This document shows, piece by piece, positions 19,743 through 26,726 of a DNA stretch of 26,726 nt. The stretch's first letter is position 1. Every line of letters begins with the position of its first letter. Source of the stretch: Folioceros fuciformis (lineage: Eukaryota; Anthocerotophyta; Anthocerotopsida; Anthocerotales); the NCBI GenBank assembly GCA_049999805.1, contig JBNGIO010006110.1, positions 59,845-86,570 of the forward strand, written 5' to 3'. The position numbers and the translations under genes were made by a program. Under the pieces are notes generated by a model, which was not told the origin of the DNA, made no database searches, and saw nothing but the letters and a program-made list of their open reading frames with translations.

Positions 19743-22637
19743 AGGAAATCGACTGTGATGGATACGAACGCGCTTCGTGAGAGCGGAGCGTCCGGATTTC
19801 AGGATCACAGGCCTGATGTGGAACACGGTGGCCTGTGTGTAGAAGGGGACGGTGCGGTGCGGATGGAGAGCCTGGCTAGGCCCCGGAGGAGGCTCCTGCG
19901 AGGTCTGCGTGGTGATGTCGTACTCGGTCTTGACAAGCTTCCCCATGGAGAACGTCTTTTTCATGGCGCGCAAGGATCGTTGTAGATCGATGTAGAGCCC
20001 GTTGGCTCCCGGAGTGCGGCGTTGCCACCAGACCAAGAGGAGCTCCCCAAACCATTCCAAGTAGTCCTTGAGCATGGGGATGACCGCGAAGAACACCAGG
20101 AACATGCCTCCCAGGATACTGGACAACAGCATAGATGACAAGGTGTTCGGCGGAAGGTTTCCCATCCCGGCTGTGACGAATGCTCCGATGACAAAGGCTG
20201 TGGAAATGGTGAGGCTGGAGGACGTGTAAGCTATACCTTTGCGGAGCTTCTTCACCTCCTTCTCAATGAAATGTTCCGGCTTGGGCATGACGATGCGGAT
20301 GGAGAGAACCAGAGTGTAGACGGCGAAGAAGAAGGAGAGGGTGTTGAAGGACCAGAATGCCTTCACAGCCCAGGGTCTGTAGCTCCCGAAGGCTCCTCCG
20401 AAAGGAGGCTGGAGGAACCCGCCAAAGGTGACGCTGGCAATGAGAGAGCCGCCTACGATGAGGGCGTTGGCGGCGTTGTGGAAGCTCTGCTTATCTTGGA
20501 TCATCCTCTCCATAAACATCCGTACGTCCTTCCTTCCCAGGAGACTATCCATGGCTTCTTGCCACTCGTACCATACTAGTTGCAGTGCCCTCTGCTTGTC
20601 CTGATTTCTCATGTTTGCCTGCAGCGCACGTTGTTCGCACACCCGGTTGATGATGTGTATCCTCCTTTCGAGTATTGCGATGTGCAGAACGGTGTCTCCT
20701 GTGCTGGTTTGCGCATTGAGCTCCAGAGCGGGGTGTTCCAGCATCTTGGTGAACACGTCCAACTGGCCTCGGTGGGCAGCAATGTGGAGAGGCGTCATGT
20801 TGGAGTAGCATTTATCATCATGCAGTTGTCTACTGACTTCTGTTGGCGGGAGTCCGGTAGAGCTGTTCTTGGGGTTTAAGGCGCGCTTTATCAAAGCCTC
20901 TACCCTGGTCTGCGCATTCTGGACTTCGGCTGAGCCGCTTGCCAACAACGTCCGCAAAGCCTGTAGAATGGGGCCTACTCTGGAGCCTGAGAGCAGCTTC
21001 AACAAGTGGTTCAGTCTGTCCTGGTCAATTCCTGGGGCAGTGAGCATCTGCCGGAGGACCTCAAGATGGTCTCGATAGGCAGCCACATGCTGATCACCCA
21101 ACCGAGCGGAGCATTTGTCACCGTTTTTGAGAATGTGAAATTCTGTGTGCGCATTCACGCTCAACTTCAACTTCTCCTGGGAGAGCAACTGGATGAGAAC
21201 ATCTACGTGGCCCCAGTAAGCTGCTAGATGCAGAGATGTCATACCCTTGTAGTGATGGCCGTTGAGGAAGAAGTTACAGCTGCCAGTCTTGACGTTGAGC
21301 AGCATCCCCGTTCTCACATCTTTCACCAGGATTCCTACGATGTCAGATTGGCCCCTGTAAGCAGCGATGTGGACGGCAGTCATGGAGTCACACTGAGAAT
21401 ACTTATCGGGGTAGAAGCGCAGGCCCCTGGTCCGCATCATCACATCCACTCTCTGATCCGCTAACAGCTTGGCCATCACTCCAAGATCCCTTCCCCACAT
21501 GGCGGCACAGTGGAGAGGACTCGTACCATAGTGCTTCTCAACAGCGTTCACGTCAATGGCGCCGTGCAAGAGCAGCTCAGCCACGACTTTCGTATTGCCG
21601 ATCTCTGCTGCCAGATGAAGAGCAGTGTCTCCCCGCTTCTCAAATCCCTCTCTTGCAAACACCACAGTGCTGTGGACCGTGGCATCCACCAGCTGAGGGC
21701 GAAGGTGCTTCCAGTGAACCTGTGCCATCTCATCAAGCGCAGCCTCACTGATAGCGCCCGCGCCGACCTTGGCATTGATTTTGATCTGAGTATGACGTCT
21801 AAGCAGCTTCACCACCTCAACCTGGTCACCAGGCATCCAACAGGCCACATGCAAGGGAGTGAACTTTCCAACTTCGTCCTCGGGGTTCACATCAATCTCT
21901 GGATCCGCCAGCAACACTTTGACAACAGCAGAATGGCCATGCCGAGAGGCATAGTGAAGGGCAGTGCGTTGCAGGCCGTCCTTGGCATTGATGAAATCTG
22001 CGGATGGACTCATGAAATCCGCTCCCCTTGACGCGGAGGAGGCTTCTATGGTCGAGGCTTCGGCTTCCCGCAAATTCTTGTGGGAAGCCGAGAGCAAAAC
22101 GTGAACGACTTCCGCATGCCCCCCATCTGCTGCCATGTGAAGAGCTGTATGACCATCCGCAGTCTTTGCATCGAGCTTCACCCCGATCGTTTGCAGGAGC
22201 ACGTTCACAACTTCCAGGTGGCCACGGAAGGCTGCCATGTGCAGCGCACTGATGTCCCCTTTGCAGTGCGCATTCACATCGGTGCCCTCCTCTAATTGTT
22301 CCTTCACTTGCTTCACCTGACCTGTCCATGCCGCTACATGCAAAGACCGGATGTCCAGATCACGGTGAACCTTGTCAGCCAGCAGGGAGACCGAGAGCAA
22401 GGGGAAGGTGTCCATAATCAACTCCACAACTTTATCATGGTTATTTTCCGCAGCCTTAAGCATACCCAGGACCACGGTTTCCTCTGGCAGAGTCTCAGCC
22501 AACCCATGCTTGCTCCGCAGTATCTCCTTCACTTTCTCAAGCTCCCCATCTTCAGCGGCGTCCACGAACGGGATGGCATTGGTCACTACATTCTTGAAGT
22601 CCCCTCCGCTCACAAAGATGTGACTGCTGGTTTCCAT
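19734..22637 (-). CDS. Ankyrin-repeat protein with C-terminal PGG membrane domain
   Basis: Single exon, 967 residues. The start at 22637 is preceded directly by an in-frame TGA. Residues about 95-680 carry roughly ten ankyrin repeats (SLHVAAWTGQVKQV, ALHMAAFRGHLEVVNVLL, ALHMAADGGHAEVVHVLL, ALHYASRHGHSAVVKVLL, ALHLAAEIGNTKVVAELL, SLHLAAYWGHVDVLIQLL, PLHIAAHRGQLDVFTKML). Longer, less regular inserts lie between several of them. Residues from about 720 to 870 form a PGG domain: NALIVGGSLIASVTFGGFLQ followed by hydrophobic segments, about four in all. The tail is basic and probably cytoplasmic. Plant ankyrin-PGG proteins such as ACD6 sit in the plasma membrane or ER and act in defence and stress signalling; a specific role here is unknown. 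The stop lies inside the last codons of the opposite-strand METTL22-like gene. Confidence 0.93.
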   Translation of the reverse strand: METSSHIFVSGGDFKNVVTNAIPFVDAAEDGELEKVKEILRSKHGLAETLPEETVVLGMLKAAENNHDKVVELIMDTFPLLSVSLLADKVHRDLDIRSLHVAAWTGQVKQVKEQLEEGTDVNAHCKGDISALHMAAFRGHLEVVNVLLQTIGVKLDAKTADGHTALHMAADGGHAEVVHVLLSASHKNLREAEASTIEASSASRGADFMSPSADFINAKDGLQRTALHYASRHGHSAVVKVLLADPEIDVNPEDEVGKFTPLHVACWMPGDQVEVVKLLRRHTQIKINAKVGAGAISEAALDEMAQVHWKHLRPQLVDATVHSTVVFAREGFEKRGDTALHLAAEIGNTKVVAELLLHGAIDVNAVEKHYGTSPLHCAAMWGRDLGVMAKLLADQRVDVMMRTRGLRFYPDKYSQCDSMTAVHIAAYRGQSDIVGILVKDVRTGMLLNVKTGSCNFFLNGHHYKGMTSLHLAAYWGHVDVLIQLLSQEKLKLSVNAHTEFHILKNGDKCSARLGDQHVAAYRDHLEVLRQMLTAPGIDQDRLNHLLKLLSGSRVGPILQALRTLLASGSAEVQNAQTRVEALIKRALNPKNSSTGLPPTEVSRQLHDDKCYSNMTPLHIAAHRGQLDVFTKMLEHPALELNAQTSTGDTVLHIAILERRIHIINRVCEQRALQANMRNQDKQRALQLVWYEWQEAMDSLLGRKDVRMFMERMIQDKQSFHNAANALIVGGSLIASVTFGGFLQPPFGGAFGSYRPWAVKAFWSFNTLSFFFAVYTLVLSIRIVMPKPEHFIEKEVKKLRKGIAYTSSSLTISTAFVIGAFVTAGMGNLPPNTLSSMLLSSILGGMFLVFFAVIPMLKDYLEWFGELLLVWWQRRTPGANGLYIDLQRSLRAMKKTFSMGKLVKTEYDITTQTSQEPPPGPSQALHPHRTVPFYTQATVFHIRPVILKSGRSALTKRVRIHHSRFPSL

Positions 22638-23515
22638 TCAAAGCCAGACGTCACTCCCTGCAGACGGAAGTGTAATGAATCCTAGAACAATCCAGATCTC
22701 CAGTACCTGTCTTCTCTTCCTCTGTGTGTCTGGGTTGGAGACAAGGATTCCAAGTTCGGTTGGTAACAGCCGCTGAGTCAGGACAAGCCACCTGAAGGAG
22801 TATTTCTCAACGCTTTCAGAGATGGGAGCAGCATGCAAGCTCGACACCCTGTGGCATTTTACCAGCGACTATGCCACCAAGCTTGAGCGTATCTGCCAAG
22901 AGGACCCCGCCGATAACAGGGGTCGCAGAAGCAGGGCAAACACAGATTCTGCAATTGATACACATAAATGAAAGGACACCTGCGTTCCTTCCCGTCCTCG
23001 CCTTGCCCGGGCTGCACCAACAATTCCAAGAGTTCAGGAGCCCTGGTCTATACTACACAGTTGTTGTTGGAAGCAAACAGAACAAAAGATACGTGCACGA
23101 TGTCGGGTTCAATGGCCTCGTGCTGGCATCGTGGTGAGTGACGACATGACCCGCCGGTCGCTACCGACGACGTGAGTTGACGTGCCCACCCCGCACCCTT
23201 CAAGCCACCAACTCCACTGCCCAAAGCCACACACTCATTTCCGTGTGTGGAAAAACTTGAAAACACAACATTTCGCTCCCGTTGCCTGCCCGTCTGCTAT
23301 ATATGGTACATGGGCGCCATTTCCCCTACGTGTAGCGTGGCACAAAGTCAGAGGGAGATGTAGCGTGGGAGAAAGTCAGAGGGAGATGGGAACAGATTCC
23401 AGCTGGATGTACGGTCCCCACAATTCTACAGGCTGGTGGGCCCCTTGACTACAAAAGCCTTATTTCTCGGAGTTATGTGCATACATATCTACTTAGGACG
23501 GCTTTCCATGTAACA
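22638..23515. other. Upstream region of the ankyrin-PGG gene
   Basis: About 880 bp that should contain the ankyrin-PGG promoter and leader. CTATATATGG at 23297-23306 is nearly palindromic and could serve as a TATA box on either strand. A plus-strand open frame at 22871-23137 has no recognised domain. A short tandem repeat lies at 23331-23386. Confidence 0.5.
23331..23386. repeat. 28-bp tandem duplication
   Basis: Two units, 23331-23358 and 23359-23386, both begin TGTAGCGTGG and end AAAGTCAGAGGGAGA. They differ at only a few bases in the middle. Confidence 0.85.
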
Positions 23516-23696
23516 GGCTGAAGCTAAAGATAGCCTGGCCAGCCACGGGGCCCGCCACCTCCATGGTGAGCCATGCCCCTCCCGCTCTCTATCTCTCCTC
23601 TCTCCTAGACCTAGGGAGTTGTCCCTTGAATACATACGGCCAGTCGTGTATCGTCTCGCAAAACCGGGTTTGAGTTTTGAGCCTGCCTCAGCTGAA

Positions 23697-23900
23697 ATGT
23701 TCGAGACGGACGATGAGCAGGAGGATGAGAATCAGGACGAGGTTGACGAGGTTTCCTACTCTCCCAAGAGGTGAAGGCGGGGGAAAAAAGATGGCCGTGC
23801 CAAGGTATGGTTGCTGTAATTTCTGGAGCCCGTGTGGGAAGATGTTTGGCGGATTGGGGAGAACATGTTCTCTTTCACAGACCTCTTGAACGCGATGATG
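23697..23900 (+). other. Possible captured gene fragment: two exon-like segments in the inner element
   Basis: ATG at 23697 opens a strongly acidic stretch (MFETDDEQEDENQDEVDEVS, then YSPK). It runs to a donor-like AG|GTGAAG at 23770/23771. An acceptor (CTTTCACAG) at 23880 and a donor (G|GTACGTAAG) at 23900/23901 bound a 20-nt segment that continues the frame as RPLERDD. No family is recognised. It may be part of the element's own gene, a captured host exon, or chance. Confidence 0.3.
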
Positions 23901-24057
23901 GTACGTAAGTTTGAAGGTCCATAAGCACACCATAACCTGTAGAAGAACACACATTGTTTCTCACACACATTGTGAGAAACAAGGCATCAACTGAAGTGCC
24001 TCTCACCAAGATTGAGTGAGTCATACGTCGTGAGTTTGCAGGTCGTATCTGGCTTGA

Positions 24058-24221
24058 GAAATAGAGGTCCCGCAACAACAATTGCGTGCTTGGGAAATAG
24101 AGGTCCCCCAACAACAATTGCGTTCCTCTTACTGCTCACCATAGAATAGCTTGTGGGGGTTTGAGACAGCTCTCCCTTCCCCTGCTCACCACACTTGAGA
24201 CAGCTCTCCCATCCCCGTAAT
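24058..24221. repeat. Two pairs of short direct repeats inside the inner element
   Basis: First pair: GAAATAGAGGTCCC followed by CAACAACAATTGCGT occurs near 24058 and again about 37 bp on. Second pair: TTGAGACAGCTCTCCC followed by TCCCC occurs near 24161 and 24194. Both pairs look like local tandem duplications. Confidence 0.75.
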
Positions 24222-25187
24222 GAAATCTGGTACACGCATCCACGGGATGAAAGCTGTCCGCATTTCCTTCTCCACACTTGGCACAGAGCTATGTTTGTAT
24301 TTGCTGCATTTCCAGTGGAGAGCAGTGACATCAAACAAACCAGACGGCACACTCTGCACCACAAACAGGCAATTTGCGGGCATTTCTGCAGACATCAGAC
24401 CGCACTTTCAGCAGTTGCCTTCAAGTAGTGGAGCAACTTTCAGTTTTTGGCATAAACGTGTTCAAGCCGTCTAGAACCGGGTTTAGGGTTGATTGAAGTG
24501 CCTCACCAAAACGATTCGGTTTCGCTCAAAACTTAAACCCGGTTTCGTGAGAGAGAAGCCGGTACGCGAATGGCCGTATGTATTCAGGGAAGAACTCCGT
24601 AGGTATAGGAGAGAGGAGAGCGAGAGGGGCATGGCTCCCCATGCCGCCTACACATCGATACCTGATGGAAGTTAATGCCTGCCATAGCCCGTGTGGTACA
24701 GTTGTGCCAGGCCTTACGGCGCCTGCCAAAAGCCATTCCGTTTCGCCCAACAACGCGGCCTTACCAGTTCTCATCCTTCGTCCATGAGCTGAACCCGCTG
24801 TATACACCAACAGGCTATTCTGTGCGGTGTGGTGGTGCGGGCATCACGCGATAGTAAACAATGCGCCAATTACGCTTACAATACCTAGCTCCGTGGCAAC
24901 CATCATTAACCCTAATTTTCATTCAAGCGTTTGCCCCAATTCATGTCTGCTATGTTCAAAGTTTCCGCTTACACTGACCAAAGGGGTTCAGATTAGGCCG
25001 ATGATCTTACTTGTCAAGGGCAGCTTTGATTGAGCTTAGTGTACATGGATTGTATTGAGTGCAAAATTTTTGAGGAGCGGCCTCCGGATACATTATTCAT
25101 GGTGCAATTGCCTAAACCTAGACACTTCTCAGCTGTAGATTTGGAGTGGGTGTGCTCTTCTTAGAGCTATTCAAAAAGGGCACACTC

Positions 25188-25472
25188 GAAACCAGGCGTG
25201 CTGCACACCGAAGTGTCCGTCTTGTTGTAAGCTTTCCATTGAAGTATGATAAGAAAGCATTTGACTCATATGGACAAAGCGGGTAGAGAAATAGATGACA
25301 TGCCTTTCAAAGGCTTCCTTTGCTCATATCTCTGTCACCTTTCATTGAAACCGAGCGTGCTTTACACCGGCTTGTCCGTCTTGTTGTAAGCTTTCTATCG
25401 AGGTATGATAGACAAGCAATCAACTCTTCTAGAGGAAGTATGATAGACAAGCAATCAACTCTTCTAGAGGAA
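25188..25472. repeat. Diverged ~75-bp direct repeats with a 35-bp tandem duplication
   Basis: Copies at about 25188-25263 and 25347-25425 share GTCCGTCTTGTTGTAAGCTT and flanking sequence beginning GAAACC. The second copy runs into a perfect 35-bp tandem duplication (25403-25437 and 25438-25472) starting GTATGATAGACAAGCAATCA. All lie inside the outer inverted-repeat element. Confidence 0.8.
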
Positions 25473-25642
25473 ACGGCGAGACAAAAGATGAACGCGCTCT
25501 TAAAGCTAGCGTTCCATTAGCGTTCCTTCCGCTCTCAACACATTTAAGTTCATCGTAACCAACCGGGAAACTCTACAGGCTGATAAGTGCATGGTTTATT
25601 ATCGTGTGATCGTGATCCAAGCATGGATCACGCACACTGCAA

Positions 25643-25680
25643 GACCGCGTTCAACTCACGGGACCGCGTTCAACTCACGG
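25643..25680. repeat. Perfect 19-bp tandem duplication
   Basis: GACCGCGTTCAACTCACGG occurs twice in a row directly next to the inner end of the outer right arm. Just upstream, 25611-25632 is a 9-bp perfect hairpin (CGTGATCCA, 4-nt loop, TGGATCACG). Confidence 0.9.
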
Positions 25681-25882
25681 GACGGAGGATGAGAACCGGT
25701 AAGGCCGCCATTTCCGGTAAGGAAATGGCGCCGTAGGGCCTTGCACAGCGGTACCACACGGGCTGTGGCAGGCATTAACTTCCATCGGGTATCGATAACT
25801 TCCATCGGGTAACGATGTGTAGGCCACCATGCCATGGAGGTGGCGGGCCCCGCGCCTAGCCAGGCTATCTTTAGCTTCAGCC

Positions 25883-26364
25883 TCGGGTATCCATTTGCAA
25901 GCACCTAAACCAGGAAGGCATTCGCGAAACCAGCAACTTCCAAGATTGATCTGATTATGCAATCAAGAAGAGATCTGAAGCGTGCGCGCCATGGGTGCGT
26001 ACGTATAAGGGAGTTGACTTGTTTCTACCAGCTCAACTTGCTTTGTGCACTGGCTTGTTCGCAGCAATTGCGTGGAAGCTGACTTGGAACTTTCTACGCA
26101 CCACCCCCCAAAAATCCTTGTCGGCCAGACGTCAGCCCGCATCAAAGTCTGTGTCCGGACACACAGCGTTTGCGTCCTGCATCCCGGCATGCCATCAAGC
26201 GCGCCCATTGTCTATTTGTCACCCTTTTATGTGCTCTCGAGTTTCCCAAAATTTCCCCTCCACAAATTCTGGTTGCAGACCATCTGGACCTCAAAACACC
26301 GCATTAACGGCTGTGCCCACGTAAGATCATGCCTGGCAGTGCGATTCAGGCTTTTGGGCGATCA
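25883..26364. other. Upstream region of the small terminal gene
   Basis: No gene seen. Open frames on both strands are short and overlapping and lack domains. The perfect 14-bp palindrome TGTGTCCGGACACA at 26150-26163 and a CCCACGTAAG motif near 26316 are the only notable sites before the TATA box at 26365. Confidence 0.5.
26150..26163. promoter_or_regulatory. 14-bp perfect palindrome upstream of the terminal gene
   Basis: TGTGTCCGGACACA reads the same on both strands and lies about 215 bp upstream of the TATA box. It could bind a dimeric factor; no known plant site is recognised. Confidence 0.3.
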
Positions 26365-26370
26365 TATAAA
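26365..26370 (+). promoter_or_regulatory. Probable TATA box of the small terminal gene
   Basis: TATAAA in the context ATCATATAAAGCC predicts a transcript start near 26395-26400. An A/C-rich leader follows up to the gap, and a coding-like frame begins right after it. Confidence 0.5.
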
Positions 26371-26453
26371 GCCAGGCCAGCCTCCACTCATCAGTACCAT
26401 CTGTATCACTCAGCATTCCAGCCCACTCCGATCTCCATTACAGCTCACTTAAA

Positions 26454-26463
26454 NNNNNNNNNN
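26454..26463. other. Assembly gap (10 N) in the small terminal gene
   Basis: Ten Ns, probably a placeholder of unknown true length. The start codon and N-terminal coding part of the following frame are probably hidden here. Confidence 0.9.
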
Positions 26464-26562
26464 GAGCGCCGGGAGAGGGCAGCGCTTATCCTGCCGGGAC
26501 GTGGCCGCGAGAGACACAACTTCGACAGCTCCTTCATTCGCTTCTTCAGGAAGAGCAAGTGA
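26464..26562 (+). CDS. 3' end of a small unrecognised basic protein (5' part lost in gap)
   Basis: After the gap, an open frame with GC-rich third positions runs 32 codons to TGA at 26560-26562. It is rich in Arg and ends in HNFDSSFIRFFRKSK. No Met is visible after the gap, so the start is missing; the frame cannot be tied safely to anything left of the Ns. The TATA box about 100 bp upstream and the AT-rich 3' flank with an AATACA motif support a transcribed small gene. No family is recognised. Confidence 0.4.
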   Translation, partial: ERRERAALILPGRGRERHNFDSSFIRFFRKSK

Positions 26563-26726
26563 AACGAGCATGCGCCATCGCTGCTAAATGATAGCATGTA
26601 ACTCACTGGTTACCGACTACCAGGCTTCTTCCAATGTAAATCTGTTCTATCAATATTGAGAAATACACTTTACAGTGGCCTGGACGCCAAACTTGTTCGT
26701 GTTTGATCAATTTGGTGCGTCTCCCA

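Larger units (their letters stand above)
23567..24639. mobile_element. Inner inverted-repeat element inserted in the outer left arm (~116-bp arms)
   Basis: Left arm 23567-23682 and right arm 24524-24639 are imperfect reverse complements. Both, read inward, show GAGCCATGCCCCT, CGCTCTC, CTCTCCTA, CCTGAATACATACGGCC (CTTGAATACATACGGCC on the left), AAACCGGGTTT and GTTTTGAGC. The insertion interrupts the outer arm at CCATGG, and CCATG occurs on both sides as a possible 5-bp target duplication. The element is about 1.07 kb. Its interior has a short exon-like coding stretch and small direct repeats. No transposase is recognised. Terminal arms of over 100 bp are reminiscent of Mutator-like elements, but that class is a guess. 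Confidence 0.65.
23516..25882. mobile_element. Outer inverted-repeat element (candidate DNA transposon, ~200-bp arms)
   Basis: The right arm 25681-25882, read on the minus strand, starts GGCTGAAGCTAAAGATAGCC and continues through GGGCCCGCCACCTCCATGG, CCTACACATCG and GTTAATGCCTGCC. It ends in a ggccttacc-gttctcatcc-ctccgtc block. The left arm has the same order but is split: 23516-23566 holds the first ~50 bp and 24641-24782 the rest, with another element between. The right arm also has a 21-bp internal duplication (AACTTCCATCGGGTA twice). The interior, 24783-25680, is about 0.9 kb with no transposase recognised, so the element would be non-autonomous. No clear target-site duplication was found at the outer ends. 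Confidence 0.65.

Noticed and set aside
22871-23137. 88-codon plus-strand frame upstream of the ankyrin gene
   Set aside because: No domain recognised, and it sits in the expected promoter/leader of the minus-strand gene. Not strong enough to call.

Overview
The window is nuclear DNA from a green plant. The evidence is spliced genes with GT-AG introns of roughly 60-330 nt, a polyubiquitin gene whose intron lies just upstream of the ATG, a plant-type PLS pentatricopeptide repeat (PPR) protein, and close homologues of the Arabidopsis proteins TOUGH (TGH) and VIP3/SKI8. The short introns, high gene density and style of the PPR protein suggest a seed-free land plant (bryophyte or lycophyte grade). 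The species cannot be fixed from the sequence. Two 10-N assembly gaps are present (9646-9655 and 26454-26463).

Layout. 1-562 is AT-rich intergenic DNA. 563-2273 (-) is a four-exon membrane enzyme of the sphingomyelin-synthase-like PAP2_C family. About 1.1 kb of head-to-head promoter DNA separates it from 3372-7947 (+), a 16-exon TGH homologue (G-patch/SURP RNA-processing factor). 8652-10561 is polyubiquitin with its TATA box, leader intron and tandem monomers. Repeat-bearing DNA follows, then 11893-12990 (-), a VIP3/SKI8 WD40 protein, and 13307-16447 (-), a PLS/E-class PPR gene that is frameshifted near its 5' end. 16448-18710 has no convincing gene but holds a 38-bp minisatellite and a perfect 21-bp foldback. 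18711-19742 (+) is a METTL22-like methyltransferase. It overlaps tail-to-tail by 9 bp with 19734-22637 (-), a large ankyrin-PGG membrane protein.

The last 4 kb (22638-26726) is accessory. It holds a nested pair of inverted-repeat elements: an outer one with ~200-bp arms (23516-25882), and an inner one with ~116-bp arms (23567-24639) inserted in the outer left arm. The inner element carries a short acidic spliced-exon-like segment. The window ends with a TATA-box promoter and the 3' part of a small unrecognised gene cut by a gap.

The genes do not form a pathway. They are a typical plant mix of RNA processing (TGH), transcription or exosome scaffolding (VIP3), protein turnover (ubiquitin), organelle RNA processing (PPR), lipid metabolism (PAP2_C), protein methylation (METTL22-like) and membrane signalling (ankyrin-PGG). 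I found no operon-like or defence-like system. The most distinctive structures are the nested inverted repeats, the frameshifted and internally recombined PPR gene, and the overlapping convergent gene pair.
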